From Saccharina japonica (lineage: Eukaryota > Sar > Phaeophyceae > Laminariales > Laminariaceae), in assembly GCA_008828725.1 (NCBI GenBank), contig MEHQ01002043.1, forward strand, positions 314,875 through 378,874: a stretch of DNA of 64,000 nt, written 5' to 3'. Positions 45,101-57,600 of this stretch are shown here, one piece after another. A program made the position numbers and the translations under genes. The notes under the pieces were generated by a model. It was given only the letters and a program-made list of their open reading frames with translations, searched no databases and was not told the DNA's origin. The stretch's first letter is position 1. Each line of letters starts with the position of its first letter.

Positions 45101-48100
45101 TGTGCTGGGTTATCCCTTTTGACTGGACGCATGCTAGGGTAGCCTGCATGCAGGTGCACCATGATTTTTCTGAGGGTGATCACTTGAGGGGCTCTATACT
45201 AATAGTAAGTCAAAAACTGATTTTGAACGAAAATGAAAGTGATACCCGATGGAAAATACCATGGTCTAACTACCTTATACAATGACCAATATTGCATCAC
45301 AACAGTGAAGGTCCGACGAGTTTCGGCTAAGGAGCCCGATCATTCATAAATACTCTAGCCAAAAAGTGCTAGCTCTACCGTAGCACGTGTCTCTGGTAGA
45401 TATGTATTTCCCGGCCCAGTGAAAGACACAGGGGGTGTTGGTGGCCCTGTCGCGGCGTGTTGCCACGAAACTCACCTGTCAAAACATGCGAGAGCTCGTA
45501 GGCCACTTGCAGGTGTATCGTCGGTACCTCACCCCCTGGCAGGCCCGGCGTTCCGAAAGCCACATCGATCTCCCCATCCCGGAAAGCGCAAGCCAGGTCG
45601 AACGCGTCCCTAGCTGGGTGTAGACTCTCTGCTTCAGCCAGCGGCAGCTGGTTGCGAGGTCTGGCATTAAACCTGAACGGCCACCATTCAGCAATAATTT
45701 TGGTGTGCAGTTGGTGTCATACGAAATGTGTGCGCACGAGCAACTCTACACGCGATGAGGCGCGGGTGCAGCGCCCTGGGGGGGGTCCCACCGAAGGGAG
45801 TATCGGAACAGGGACATCCCTTTAAAAGGTCACAAGATAAATTTCGGAATGTACTTTAGTCACCCTACAGTAGACCAACCAAGGGGCTGGCACCTCAAAA
45901 ATGAGCGTATGCGCGAGCGGCGATCGCCGGCATGTCCTCGGCTGGTATCATAACTTCTAACGTTATCAGTACTACAGTAAGTGTAGTATTAATATATATA
46001 CTAGCGGTACGGCCACGGCTCCGCCTGTGGCGCTAGTTTATATATATATATATGCGGTACCATTGTGTGCGCTATAATATGTTTACAGTGGTATGCGACC
46101 CCAGTATGTGTACATACTGTAGGTATTTCTTGTGCGCGTTACGTGGCGGCAGCTGCCGCCAAACTAACCTGCTGGGACGTCCGCCTGCATGTGAAAACAG
46201 CACAACTTCTCGACGCTTTTCCAGGATCTCCTCCAACATCCTCTGCCCCGTTTCGTTGCGGATGACTAGAACCGGAATGTCGACCTTTTGGACCGACGGG
46301 CGAGCGAATACTGGCGATAGCGAGAATCGCTTGCCGACGGCCCTTGGCAATGGTGGAAACGGTGGGAGCTGAAGAGTCGAAAACGAGCAGACGACGACAG
46401 GGAAATGGACGCAAGGCGCGCTAAGATAATTACAGTCGTGTTGAGTGCGCGACCTATCGTGATCAATGACATCACGATTCATATACGAAGTAGGTCCACC
46501 GCAATACCCTTTGTATAGGGTACATTGAAAGCAACCATCATGCTAGTCTCAGGTGCCCACCGGGTGGACATGCAGTTTCAGTTACCGCAGCTCGATCGGG
46601 AGTTCTATTTCACCTTTGACTGTTTCGCAGCTCTATGTTGAATGTAAGGAAGGCGAGCGCTCGTCAAGCCTATCGATGTCGCCGGTCGTAGAAATACGTA
46701 TTGGTGTGAAGAGCTACCGTGCCCTGGACGGCTGTATACCGGTATCATGTACCTCCCGCGTGAACCGTATACGCCAGGGGTGGGTATGACACCCCGGTGG
46801 TAACCATGCTTTTCCTAGACACAGTATAACTACACCGTCACCTGCATGCAGAGAAGCAGCTCACCTGACCGTCTAGTATGTACAACACCTCCGCGCCCCG
46901 CTGTGCCGCGTTTCGGGCTTTAACGTGCGGTAGACAGCCCCCCCTGAAAACGATCAGTGGAAAGTCGTGTTGGAGTCATATATTACGCCGTACATGCTCA
47001 GGAGATCCTCGGCATGATTCTGAAAATCAACGACGACGCTCCGCTTTTTAAGCCCGACCATTGCATTGGTCGATAGACAGCAATCGCCGCCGCATCATTC
47101 TAGAGTTTTGAGCACAAACGCGTACCTGGAAACTAGCAGTGCGTGTCCACTAGCGTTGAGCGATGAGTCGTCCGCGCAGTGCTCGAGTGGTTGGGCAACC
47201 ATCAAGGGAAAAGCGAAGTCGGCGCCAGCTGTGGCGAAAGTAGGAAGGTCACTCCCTAATGCTGCCTGTGTGCATTCGAGAGCATGCACTTCTTCGGTGT
47301 CTCCCTCGATCGTCGCGTAGCAGGATACTACCTTCGAAAGTGACCCGTCTCCTTCCACCCTTGGCGCGTCACTATCGTAGAGTTGAGGTTCAGGCGTTGC
47401 CTCAGCCCGTCGACGTATCTTGATATTAACCCGACCCTGTGTCTCCAGCAAACGCTGTATGTTGTCCAGGGACCACTGACGAATTTCGACGCCTGCCACG
47501 GCCGTGACGACATCCCCCGCCCGCAGCACCAGAGAAGCAGCGCTCTCGGGTACCACCCTGGGTTGACACGACGAAAGCGAATTGCGCCGCATATTTATAA
47601 ACTCATTACGTATTTACATACAGTACATGACTAGAAGTGACGTATGCGATGGCAAACTCCCGTCGGTTGCGGCGACACGACAAACGCGAGCATCCTCTCT
47701 GCTGTGGGGAGACATCGGTATGTATGTGCCCACCTTTCGACAACAGCACCCCGCCCTCTTGTCTCGCTGACCAGATGGACCCCGAGACCAGTAGTACCCC
47801 TGCTTGCAGAAGAAAGCGTATCATATGTATGCCAGCAACCGTGTAAAACGTCGCACATGGTTATAGTCGAGACGACGACACACAACATACGAAGTACTTT
47901 CGTACTACTGTAGAGTACACCTGGTAGTACCCACAGGGTGCTGCATATGGTTTGTGGTTCTGGGTTGATCGTGCACGGTCCATGCAATCGCATTCCTGTG
48001 TACGTACCTGGTTCAACGACTTGAATACCTACTGCCTGTAGATTATATCACGATACCAGAGGGACAGTTGGTACTATACATCAGTCGGGTACAACAGGGC

Positions 48101-48246
48101 TCTATTCCGCAAAACACAACACCTATACGTACGCCGTACTACTGTAGGTACCTGGTCAAGGTGATATCCACCTCGGAATCCTGGATGTTTGTGTCGTGGG
48201 CAGCGCATAGGAAAGCCAGAGAAACAGCTGCGACGAAGCTCCACAT
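42170..48246 (-). CDS. Secreted PDZ-PA-DnaJ-like protein without J domain
   Basis: Exons, high to low: 48246-48152, 47799-47734, 47557-47126, 46943-46865, 46368-46169, 45609-45476, 45058-44959, 44651-44520, 43841-43706, 43147-42995, 42463-42170; 606 residues with phase kept at all ten junctions. It opens with a signal peptide (MWSFVAAVSLAFLCAA). Next is a PDZ domain (about 27-115: GTTGLGVHL, then LRAGDVVTAVAG). A protease-associated (PA) domain follows (about 165-285: GGCLPHVKARNAAQRGAEVL, DIPVLVIRNETGQ). Then comes a DnaJ cysteine-rich region with four CxxC pairs (CALC, CKAC, CPRC, CPRC) and a DnaJ C-terminal domain close to ER DNAJB11 (FVRDGADL, VIEALSGF, GGGLPLW, CNVVFPETM). No HPD-bearing J domain is encoded. 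There is no KDEL-type tail. It probably binds unfolded clients in the secretory pathway without activating Hsp70 itself. Confidence 0.8.
44283..44486. repeat. Interstitial telomere-like block inside a TGTCGCGACA palindrome array
   Basis: CCCTAA units, drifting to CCCTGA, occupy 44395-44440. On both sides lie copies of ATGTCGCGACA and variants such as CACGTGTCGCGACACG (44285-44390 and 44441-44486). The whole block sits in an intron of the DnaJ-like gene, between exons 44520 and 43841. Confidence 0.85.
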
Positions 48247-48887
48247 GTACGTCAAGGGCCAAGGAACGCGTCGTGTCCGGGACGAGGAGAACATCGCACT
48301 CCGTCCCCAACCCCCGCACGGACGGCCATCAAAGTGAATTTTACCAGTCTACCGGGTGGTCGCGACAAGATCGCAAAAGATCCGCCCGTTCTTTATTTGC
48401 TGTGATGTCTGGATATCCTGGATATCCTGGATATCCTGTAAAAAAAGGCCAAATAATTTGTACGTCAGCCATCAGGCCGACCTGATCGGTACCTGGTACC
48501 TGGTACCTGACTTCAAGCTTGGAGGTAGATCGAACGAAAAGTTCTATCACTGTGCACCGTGCACTGCTGTGCACTATGCACTGTGTTGTGCGTTGCAGGT
48601 TGTCTTCCAGCTACAGGCAGTAGTACTGCTGTTGCTGTATACTCTTCTGTGCTCTGTACTTGATACTTGATACGTATGATACTCGTCTTGTACAAAATGG
48701 CATGGTCCGCTTCTGCTTTGTTCCGTTTCATTTTTTGCCGTTTCGTCAAACTGACAGTCCCGCCGTCCAGTCCGCTCACTACTCGTACTGCTGTACGAAT
48801 ACGAACGTGCTGCTGGCTGTAGATTCTCACGCACCACACGCTCCTCAAATCAAAACTCTTGGACGGACTGCCTTGCAGGGCGGCCCT
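48247..48887. promoter_or_regulatory. Candidate bidirectional promoter
   Basis: These 641 bases separate the divergent start codons of the DnaJ-like gene (48246, minus) and the PDI-like gene (48888, plus). The region contains three direct 9-bp repeats GGATATCCT at 48411-48437, two overlapping TACCTGGTA words at 48489-48505, and a GTGCACTGTGCACC-like cluster at 48553-48585. I see no clear TATA box and no consensus ER stress element. The promoter role is inferred from position. Confidence 0.5.
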
Positions 48888-51800
48888 ATGGCTGCGATAT
48901 CAAGATGCCTCGTCTTGCTCACCCTCGTCAATCTACAGCGTGAGTGACTGCCGCCGCGCGCACCAACTTTCTGTGAAACGCCGGATAGCTTCCCTGCTCG
49001 ACAAAATGATAAAATGCCCCCGCTGCACATACACCTTAGAAATTATTAAAAAAAACATACCAGGTACAGTATATACCTACGTATTCGAAGTATATTCCGG
49101 AATGAGGCACATGCGCGACCACTCATACACATTTTCAAACCATGATCTATCTTGCAGGTGGCCTGGAAGGAACGGTGTCTCCGGAAGTGGCAAATAACAC
49201 GCAGCAGTCGGTATGCTTCAACAACTGTTCAGGACGCGGGCGGTGCGTGGATTACGCTTGCGAATGCGATGTGGGCTACGACGGCGACGACTGCAGCTTC
49301 TGTGAGATATACTCGTACCTCTTCGTACTTCTACGGCAGTAGTATGCACTCTGTCAGTCGTACTCTGTGGGTTGCACGCAGCGCGGAAACGGACCATCCA
49401 CTATCCTGTCACGTGTTGCCTGCGCTGCGTGTTTTTCTCCTGCATGCTCTACGAGTACAGTACAGGACACCTAATAAGAAACAGTAAATCTGGTCCAGGC
49501 TGGATTTCTTATTTGAGAGAGGGTGCTTTCTACACTAATTCCAAGATAACGACTCCCGAATTTCTTATTTTCCTCCAAATATCAGCCTGGATTTCTTATT
49601 AGCCTATTTCTTATCAGGCGTCCTGTACTATACACGCGCACCGCATGCAATTGTTGGGTTAATCGAATCTTGCTCGGCGTGCACGAAATGCGCAGGCTAT
49701 ATCGAGGGGGGAAGCGTCCTGCCCGTTCTCGGCGCGGGCGATATAAACCTGACGTCGAGCAATTTCCACGACACTCTGCACGCTGCCAGAGCCCTGGTTG
49801 CGATTGCTACCCCACGGTCCTGCCATCGTTGTATACACCTGGAGACGGAGTATCAGGCAGCCCATTCTGATTTGAGGGATAAGAAGGTACGTTCCAGCTG
49901 TATCATACGTATGTATGTACCCCAAATGGACCGCTACTTTTATGGACTATGTACTGTAGATTGATAGTATGTTAGTGGCCGCAGACTCGCTTCAAGTTTC
50001 GGAGGATAGTTTCTGAATTCTGCAGTGCTCTCGCGGAACTGCTTCCGGGCAGGTCGTCGTTGGGCGGATCGATGCCGATGCCGAGCGTAAATTTCTAGGT
50101 GACGTCCTGGGAGGGTTCGACGCGGCCACGCAGCAACTGCCATTAATCGCTCTGTGGATCGCTACAAGTACGGGCAAGTCACAGAAGGCAAAGAAGGCAA
50201 TCCTCTATAACGGTCCGCACGAGCGGCATGCCATCGTCGAGTTCGTCCACAAACAATTGGGACCACCTTCGAGGCAACTGAAGACTGTCGCCGAAGTTAA
50301 CGACTTCGTGAGGAGTCCTCATTTTGAGGGCAACAATACGCTCTCCTCCGAGGTCACGACGGTAAGTGCCTGCAGTAGTGGGGACTACATACAGTACTGC
50401 TGCTAAAACACAAAAATGACAAAAAAAAAAATAGAAAAACTGCGGGCACGAAATGTCTGTCTTACAGTGCCTACGTAATGGGGCAATACTCCTAAAACAC
50501 ACAATTACCAATACGTAGGCAAACTGCGGGCACGAAATGTCTTTCTCCCCTGGTGCTCGTAGGTTCAGCGTTGTTGGCTGACACGAGGCTGGCACGAAGT
50601 GACCCTGCCATAAAGACTACCATACGTCATACAGCGATAACGGTTGCGTCCATTACAACCGTTTTGTCCCGATGACAACCGTAAACCCAGGAGGTGGCGC
50701 GGGGAGTGTCGTCCTCTTGGTGATTGGCACCATACAGCTATTCAAAGTGCTGTAGAAAGACACAAACAAAACTTGCGGTCCAAGGTCAGGCACCTTCAGT
50801 TTAGGCGCTGTACTACTCTGCGGTTGTAAATCGGATATCGAGTACAACTGAATGAAGTGTAATGTACTGAGCATACCATTGCCGTGTGGCTCTCCGATAT
50901 ATTTGCGCAAGGTTGTTGGCTTTTTCTCAGGTGCAGGCGACATGGAGGAGGATGAGATGGAAGACTTCATGGAGGCCGCGGTTGGGTTGAAGCCCCGGGT
51001 AAGTTTAACGTGCGCTGCCTTGATTGAAATTCAAGCCTGCCGAACCCTAACCCCGGTGCTCCATATCCCACATGTGGTTTGATAGCACATACCAACAGTC
51101 GACCTCCCTGTATTTCGCAGCGTGATGTTTACTTTGGCGTGGTGGACGATGCGTCGATTTGCCACCACTTCAAGAAGCTCGGGTGGATCCTGAGGACATC
51201 AGAGGCAGTTGTCACGAGGTAAGGAGGCGTATGGGCAATTATGTTCCATGTTATCGCGGCTGATGTAGCGCCTATTTGATGTGTCGCGCACCCACGGCTG
51301 TAAAATAATGCTCAGGGTGTATACAATTGCCGTTCAAGTGTTGTCCGGAGAAATACACACAAGGTCGCGCCATCGCTATGCAGCACTACAAGACGTTCCT
51401 GTAGCCATATGGTTGTCAATACTATGAATGCGCTTGCAAAATCCATCGCGTCAGGCCGGGACTACTTCGAGTGCCGAGTTTGAGCTTGTGGCAGCTGCTC
51501 GAAGACAACATATCTGTTACGGACTGGGTAATCAAGGTACGGCGTTGGGGAAGCAGGGAGGGGGATAAACCCTACTACGTCGCACTTGTAGACAGGCACC
51601 CGCGTTGTTGCAAGTCTGAGAGCGTCTTTTTTTAATAACTATGTGCCTCTGCATGAAACTCCAAGGCGGATCTCTTGGGTACACTGAATACACAATTCAA
51701 CCCCTCCTCCCCCGTGTTCCTTTCAGGAGAGTGTGCCTATCGTCGGCCGCTTGTCGAACGCCAACTTCGCGCAGTACGAAAGAACCAATTTACCGATGCT

Positions 51801-54680
51801 CATCATGTTCCTCGACCTACCAGGTGGGTGCTCTTTAGCTTTTTTTCATGCACAATAGTATTTCTTACCATTATTTTACCGTACGTAACTCCGCCCGACC
51901 CCATCCGGGACAGCCCGGGGTAAATATATTATCATATATACGTCCCTCGATAAATCGAATTATGTACGTATTACAGTGGTTGTACGGACAGTTCAGGCAT
52001 GATTTTCTATCCCGGACACCTTGTAAGTGTCGACGGATGCCCCGGATGCCCCCTCCTTGGGTTGCACGTGCTCGCTGGGGTTGTGCCGTCAGGTTACTAT
52101 GAACCAGGTGTGGCTTCTCGCATCCGCGGCGAATCAGGAGGAGTATCCAACAACGAGCTTATCACAGAGCTCAAAGAGGTCGCGTTAGAGCATGTGAGGG
52201 ACAATCATTACGTTTTCCTCGGAGTAACCCCCAGCCAGCGTACTAATGCACCGTCGCATCCGTCTCCAGCTGCCTCAGAAACGCTTTCGATACGATAAGG
52301 ATTTTGAACAGTCATACTCAGAACTACGCCACAGTCCAGTAACGGAGTGCTCTCTTGCCGCTCTGCACGTGCTCGCAGAGGGGCCGTATAAGCTGCGTTT
52401 ACGCTGACGGAAAAACTTTCTCGGACGGCATGAAGATCTTAGGCTTATTTGGTGAGTGTGACACGCATGCAAAGCATGCAAGGGAAAGTAAGTTAGGTTA
52501 TATTTGCTAGGTTATACTTGCTTCGGCTATTGCTTAACCTGGTACCTGATATCATGTAAGTTTGACGCACACCACACTTGCGTCGATGCTGTCCATGTCT
52601 AATGTCGACCCAGGTGGTCATGAGCGCCTTCCACAAGTGGGACTCAACGCCATGAACGGGGGGCTTCAACTACCTTTTCCCGAGGACCTCCCCATCAACC
52701 GCGAGACTCTCTTGCACTTTGCTGCCGCGTTCTTGAATGGACGTCTGCAGTCATCTATAGACGCCCGAAAGGCAATGGTGGTATCTCGACCGTTCAGCAC
52801 GCACAATACCGTACGGCGAAACGAGAAACGTGCCCCCGAAGCAGAAATCCGTGGGGTGTCGGAGCAGTTCAAGCCAAAGGATGCCATAGTACAGGCAAGA
52901 TGTCCGAAATCCGTTCATGCAAGTAAACGTGTAATGAAAGCTGGATTTACGACTTGTGCAAAAAAAAATCCAGTCACACATTAGAGATCGAGTTGTGGCA
53001 GGGCGCACGACCCGGCGAGTATTTATAGTGAACCGCAAAAAATCCCCACACATCACAAGGTAAAAATTGACCGCTGTTGTACGGCTTCGTTTGGGTAGGT
53101 GATCGGTGAATTTTTTACCAGTAGCCCAACATACTACTGTAGTACTTTAACAAATGGCGTCAACGGCAGGACATATACCGCCTCAACACCGCTTTATCGT
53201 TATCTTGCTCTTCTACCTCGTACATCAGGTGACTAGGGATAACTTCGCGCAGCTCGTTCTCGAAAGCGACAAGGACGTACTGCTCATGTTTCACTCGGAG
53301 GTATGCTCGACCATGCCGGTCTTTGGTCTTAATGATAAATAACGTTGTTCAGATTTGCAGTGTCCCTTTCGACTACAAAATGGTTTTCCCCATAGTTCTT
53401 GAGCCCGAACGTACCGTCAGAACCTCTACACTAAGGCACTAAACTTAAGAGCGAGGAGGCATAGCAAGTGGATGTTTGAACATTATGTCAGGCTCAAGAA
53501 CGGCAGCAACTGGCAGCATTCATGTGTTCCTTTTGGTATACGATATGCCCCCTGTATTGGTGTGTGGCGTGTACTCAGGGGTGATATATACGCGCTGACA
53601 GAACAAGTATACTCGCTACTGTCTTGTCATATCCTTATCTGTTATCTAACGTTAACCACCCCCGTGCTCGTGGACATATTCAATACAACAATACAGGATT
53701 GTGAGAGGTGCAGCAACATGGTGCCATACTATAAGGTGAAGATTCACACATCCTCTCATGTTGCTCATATTGCTCATTATTACTGTGTGTCCGTCGTCTG
53801 GTGGCGAGGCTGTATCCGGTTTAATTGTACTGGTATACCTATATGCAGCTGAACTTTTCATATACGGCTGAAGTGTATACGGTTGAAGTGCTGATGGCTT
53901 CGTCTGCTAGATGGCTGAGAGCGTATGTATGCTCACCGAAATTCATTTGCAACGGGAGGCCACTCAAACCCTTCGTTGCCGACACGAAATACTACACCAC
54001 CATACGTACTAGATTCTTCCAGGTATCCCTACTGTAGTGCTTCGTCGGTATATGGCGCAAATGGAGAATGTATCCAGACAACCAGCGTATCCTCACGCTG
54101 TCTTCGTCTTTGTGATTGTTTTGGTCTTCAAGCGCCTAGGTGAGCGATTTGTGGACTTGGACATACCTTCTGTTCTCGTCACCGCGATGGACGTATCAAG
54201 CGAGACCCCACCCCCGGAACTACCGATCACTTTCGCCACGCTGCCAACTATAGTTCTGCTCACGGGTGACGACAAAGGACCGCCATACAGGCAAGAGGGT
54301 ATCTGCCACGTTCACCAGGGTAAATTCACAATGGGGTTCGAGTAACGTCACATTTCTAAATTATCGACTATGGTTTTCCTCGCAAGTACGACCTTGCGGC
54401 TCGAAGCATTTTTCATATGACGCCCCTCATGATACGGACAATGCTATATACATGACTTAGTATTGCCACTTTGCATTTTCCGGCAACCATTTGCCGCTAA
54501 CCCAGGTTCTTCTCCGGCGTGGGAAAGGTGGGACCACTGATGAGATGGGTTCAGGAGCACGCTTCAACGAGGTTCGAACTACCTGTTCTCCCGCACCTTT
54601 CGGAAGCAGATAAACCGCTCTTTCGTGAACAGGTCCGGGAGAGACAAAACAAGCTCGCCGCCAGATCAGCAAACAGTTGA
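48888..54680 (+). CDS. PDI-like protein with EGF module and two thioredoxin active sites
   Basis: Exons: 48888-48939, 49158-49301, 49696-49886, 50026-50361, 50912-50998, 51121-51218, 51455-51536, 51727-51823, 52108-52193, 52379-52451, 52614-52894, 53229-53300, 53697-53735, 54133-54290, 54506-54680; 656 residues with phase kept throughout. A short leader (MAAISRCLVLLTLVNLQ) is followed by an EGF-like module (CFNNCSGRGRCVDYACEC). The first thioredoxin domain has CHRC at about 108-111. Two redox-inactive domains follow (GPPSRQLKTVAEV; NLPMLIMFLD; CVYADGKTFSDGMKILGL; LPFPEDLPINRETLL). The last thioredoxin domain has VTRDNFAQLV and CERC at about 535-538, then FELPVLPHL. The a-b-b'-a' order is that of PDI, which forms and swaps disulfides in the ER. 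Both active sites differ from CGHC, and no KDEL-type tail is seen (ends ARSANS). Introns after 52894 and 54290 use GC donors. Confidence 0.85.
49463..49625. mobile_element. 163-bp MITE, copy 3 (TA target site)
   Basis: Third copy of the family at 2572 and 25590, flanked by TA on both sides. Its right tip has a few changes (ATTTCTTATCAGGCGTCCTG). It sits in intron 2 of the PDI-like gene and makes up about 40 per cent of that intron. Confidence 0.85.
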
Positions 54681-57600
54681 CGAGCGTGTGGTTCGTTTCG
54701 ATGCTGTTTCCGATTTGGGCTAAACCTTTTCCCTGGCTCCGTTGCAGTCAGATCATTCCGACCGAATTGTACATACCTGGTACATTGGGGTGACGAGTGA
54801 CGACGACACATTGGACTTCGTAGACGTGTAAATAACCATCGCGATGTCGAGATTTGTTGATTCTAGTCGACACCAACTGGGTAAAACGGATCAAGAGCGA
54901 TTAAAAGAGGTCACCCGTTTCAGCCGAGACTATTGCTGACTGCTCTATTAACACTCATATCCTAATAGCGGCAGTCATGAAGCTACAGAAGTGGGCTAGC
55001 CCCAGAGACCGACGGAGCTGACGTTTGGTATGGTCTCTTGGTTACTTCGTCTACCAACCTGAATGTATCATGATTGTCCAAGTGGTGAACCAAAAGCATG
55101 CATCATGCTACATACACCTTGTTTGTCCAGTAGACCCTTGACTACTGACGCCACCAGTTATCCCGCTATTTCCTCCGGCTTCTGGGCGGGCATCACATCG
55201 TTTCCGCGTGATATGCTCCGCATCGCATAGAACATAATGGTGTAAGCACGCCGTTGGGCGTAAATAGAGCACCACCATGCAACATACCACGCTACATACC
55301 ACCATGCAACCAGCTACTGCCCGGGTGGGGGCCCCTATTAACACCATTCAAATTACAGTAGACGAACGCCTTCCTCGCAAAAGTAATCCAAGTATTCTAT
55401 ACACACTTTTGCAGTGACTACGCACTGGGGTCTTGACGGCATTTCGCTGGTATTTATAATGATAGTAGAAGGGCCCGTGGCACTCACATAGCCGATTGAT
55501 GTTGATGCATTCAAACTGCGTTTTTGTTGTTGCGATAGGTCATATCAATGAATTTGAAGTATTAGCGTTTCGATAGCTCGTGCTGTGTGCTCAAACAATG
55601 TTTTTGTTGTTGTGATAGCTCATGTTACTGCATTCGCACGTGTTTGTTATGACAGCTCATGCTACATGCATTCGAACTACTAATACTTATTTTATGAATT
55701 GCTATGTAGGCGACACGTTTGTTCTCGAGAAACAAAATCGATACCAGGTACGTTGTATTCTCCAGTCTCTGGGTGGATGAAGTGTGGTGTTCCAAACAGG
55801 AGGTGGTGTGGTTGTGATAGATGCCCTCCAACTAACAAAAACGATGATACGTGGGGTGGGGTGCGGTGGAGTAAGGCGGAGTGGAGTGGAATTTGAGGGG
55901 GGGGGGGAGGGCGTATCCGTCCACTTGTTACTTGCGCTATAGTACATTTGAACGCATTGATTGGGGGGGTTGGGGGGGGTGAGTGAATGTGGTAGCGCAG
56001 GGCCGGGAGGTGGGGGCGCGGGGGGGTCGTGGAGGTCCGGGGGGCACAAGCAGCCCAATGGCAGCGATTGAGCCAAGATAAAAGCGGCAAGCGGGGGGGG
56101 GGGGAGTAGAGGAGGAAGGTAGGGGAGGGGGGGGTGTAGCATCGAGCATGCAGGCAGAACCGATGTAGGGAAGTTGTACATCCGACTTGGCCTGGTTTTA
56201 GTTTACCATTATTGCGAGCAGTGATACACATGTTGGTCGACACGATGGACACCGGCCTTTGGTACTAGGTTGGTAAGGGTTGTGGATATGTACGATGTCA
56301 TAGATAAGCCCGAGCCCCGATGACGCAGAAAAGGACATTGCGCAGAACGACAGTCCGTTGTCAAAAGGAACGAAAGTTGGCTGCCTCGAGGGCATGTTGA
56401 CACCGTGGCGGAGAGAAATACATAACCAACGCCGCGCTGTGTGTTTGGTAGATTTGTAAATAAGCGGACGGAAATGAAAACGTACATTAAATTTTACCAA
56501 GGAGGCATTGACAGTGAATGTGAAGGTGCCAATTTGGGTGCAGGACCGTCAACGCTCTGTCCTCCATCCTGAGGACATTTCGCTTTCGAATTGTGACGTC
56601 TCGATTCCCCCAGAGGGTCCGATAAAGCGAGGGTGTGATGGCCACCCAGGGTCATCTAGTCCGTATACCCGATATCCCATCAAACTTAAGGGGCGATACG
56701 TTCTAAATACAATACTCTACTCTAGTTCGCCCCTTTCGTTGTAATCGGTTGAAAGTGGGGGTCTACAGCAGTGTACAGTGCACATACAGTATACAGTCGG
56801 TATACCTCCGTCCAGATCCTCCTAAAGGCGTCGATGCGCCTGCTCTATGCTCTATGCTCAAGCCAAAGTTCTCCCACAGCTATTGGTCGACAGGGCGCTC
56901 GTGATGGCCTCCCTCAACATAGGAAGCGAGAATCTTGACCTTCCTTTCCAAATATCTACGAAGGAGTCCAATTGACGTGCCTCTGTCGTTCAATGGTATA
57001 GCTTTAGCTCTACCCCAGGCACTAGCTCTAGCTCTGCCCAAGTCCCGACGACACAGACGGCATCCCCAAATTATACCGGCGGACCTCACCAACACGTTCA
57101 CACGTTCTTCGTCATCACACCGCCCCCCTACTTGCGTCCTACCCGTCGACAGCGTAGTAACCCTCAGATCACCTCGGGGTTGATATTATCACGAGCTACC
57201 AACCTGTTTCTCGGCGATTGAGGTGTTTTCGGCACCACATGTACGAAATCCAGTGCGTCGGACTACTCAGCCGTTATACGTAGGAGCTCGAAGTCGGTTT
57301 ACAACACTTTTCAACATTTTTGGCGAGGCACATCGATACTAAATCAGTAAAGCAACCATCTTTGCCGCCAAATGCGCATCTGTGTTGCTCAAAGCGACTT
57401 GTTGCGTTTCGAAAGGGCAGTCTAGCTCCGACGTTTGTGTTGTATGTTTCCGCCCCATCGAAAGGCACAACCGTTTGTGATGCAAGGCTTGCACCACGGC
57501 TTACAGACATCACCACCTAGTCTTCATCCGGTTGGTATTACAATACGCGTCCCTCGGCTTTCCCTGACTCGATCGATCAAGATAATCAAGGTGGGCCTTC

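Noticed and set aside
45609..48246. A J domain (HPD) upstream of the DnaJ zinc finger
   Set aside because: I read all minus-strand frames for an HPD motif between amphipathic helices and found none; PDZ and PA exons fill this interval instead.
55692..56252. Pro-rich minus-strand frame of 186 codons
   Set aside because: It follows the G-rich tract exactly, has no domain, and the other minus frames are open too.
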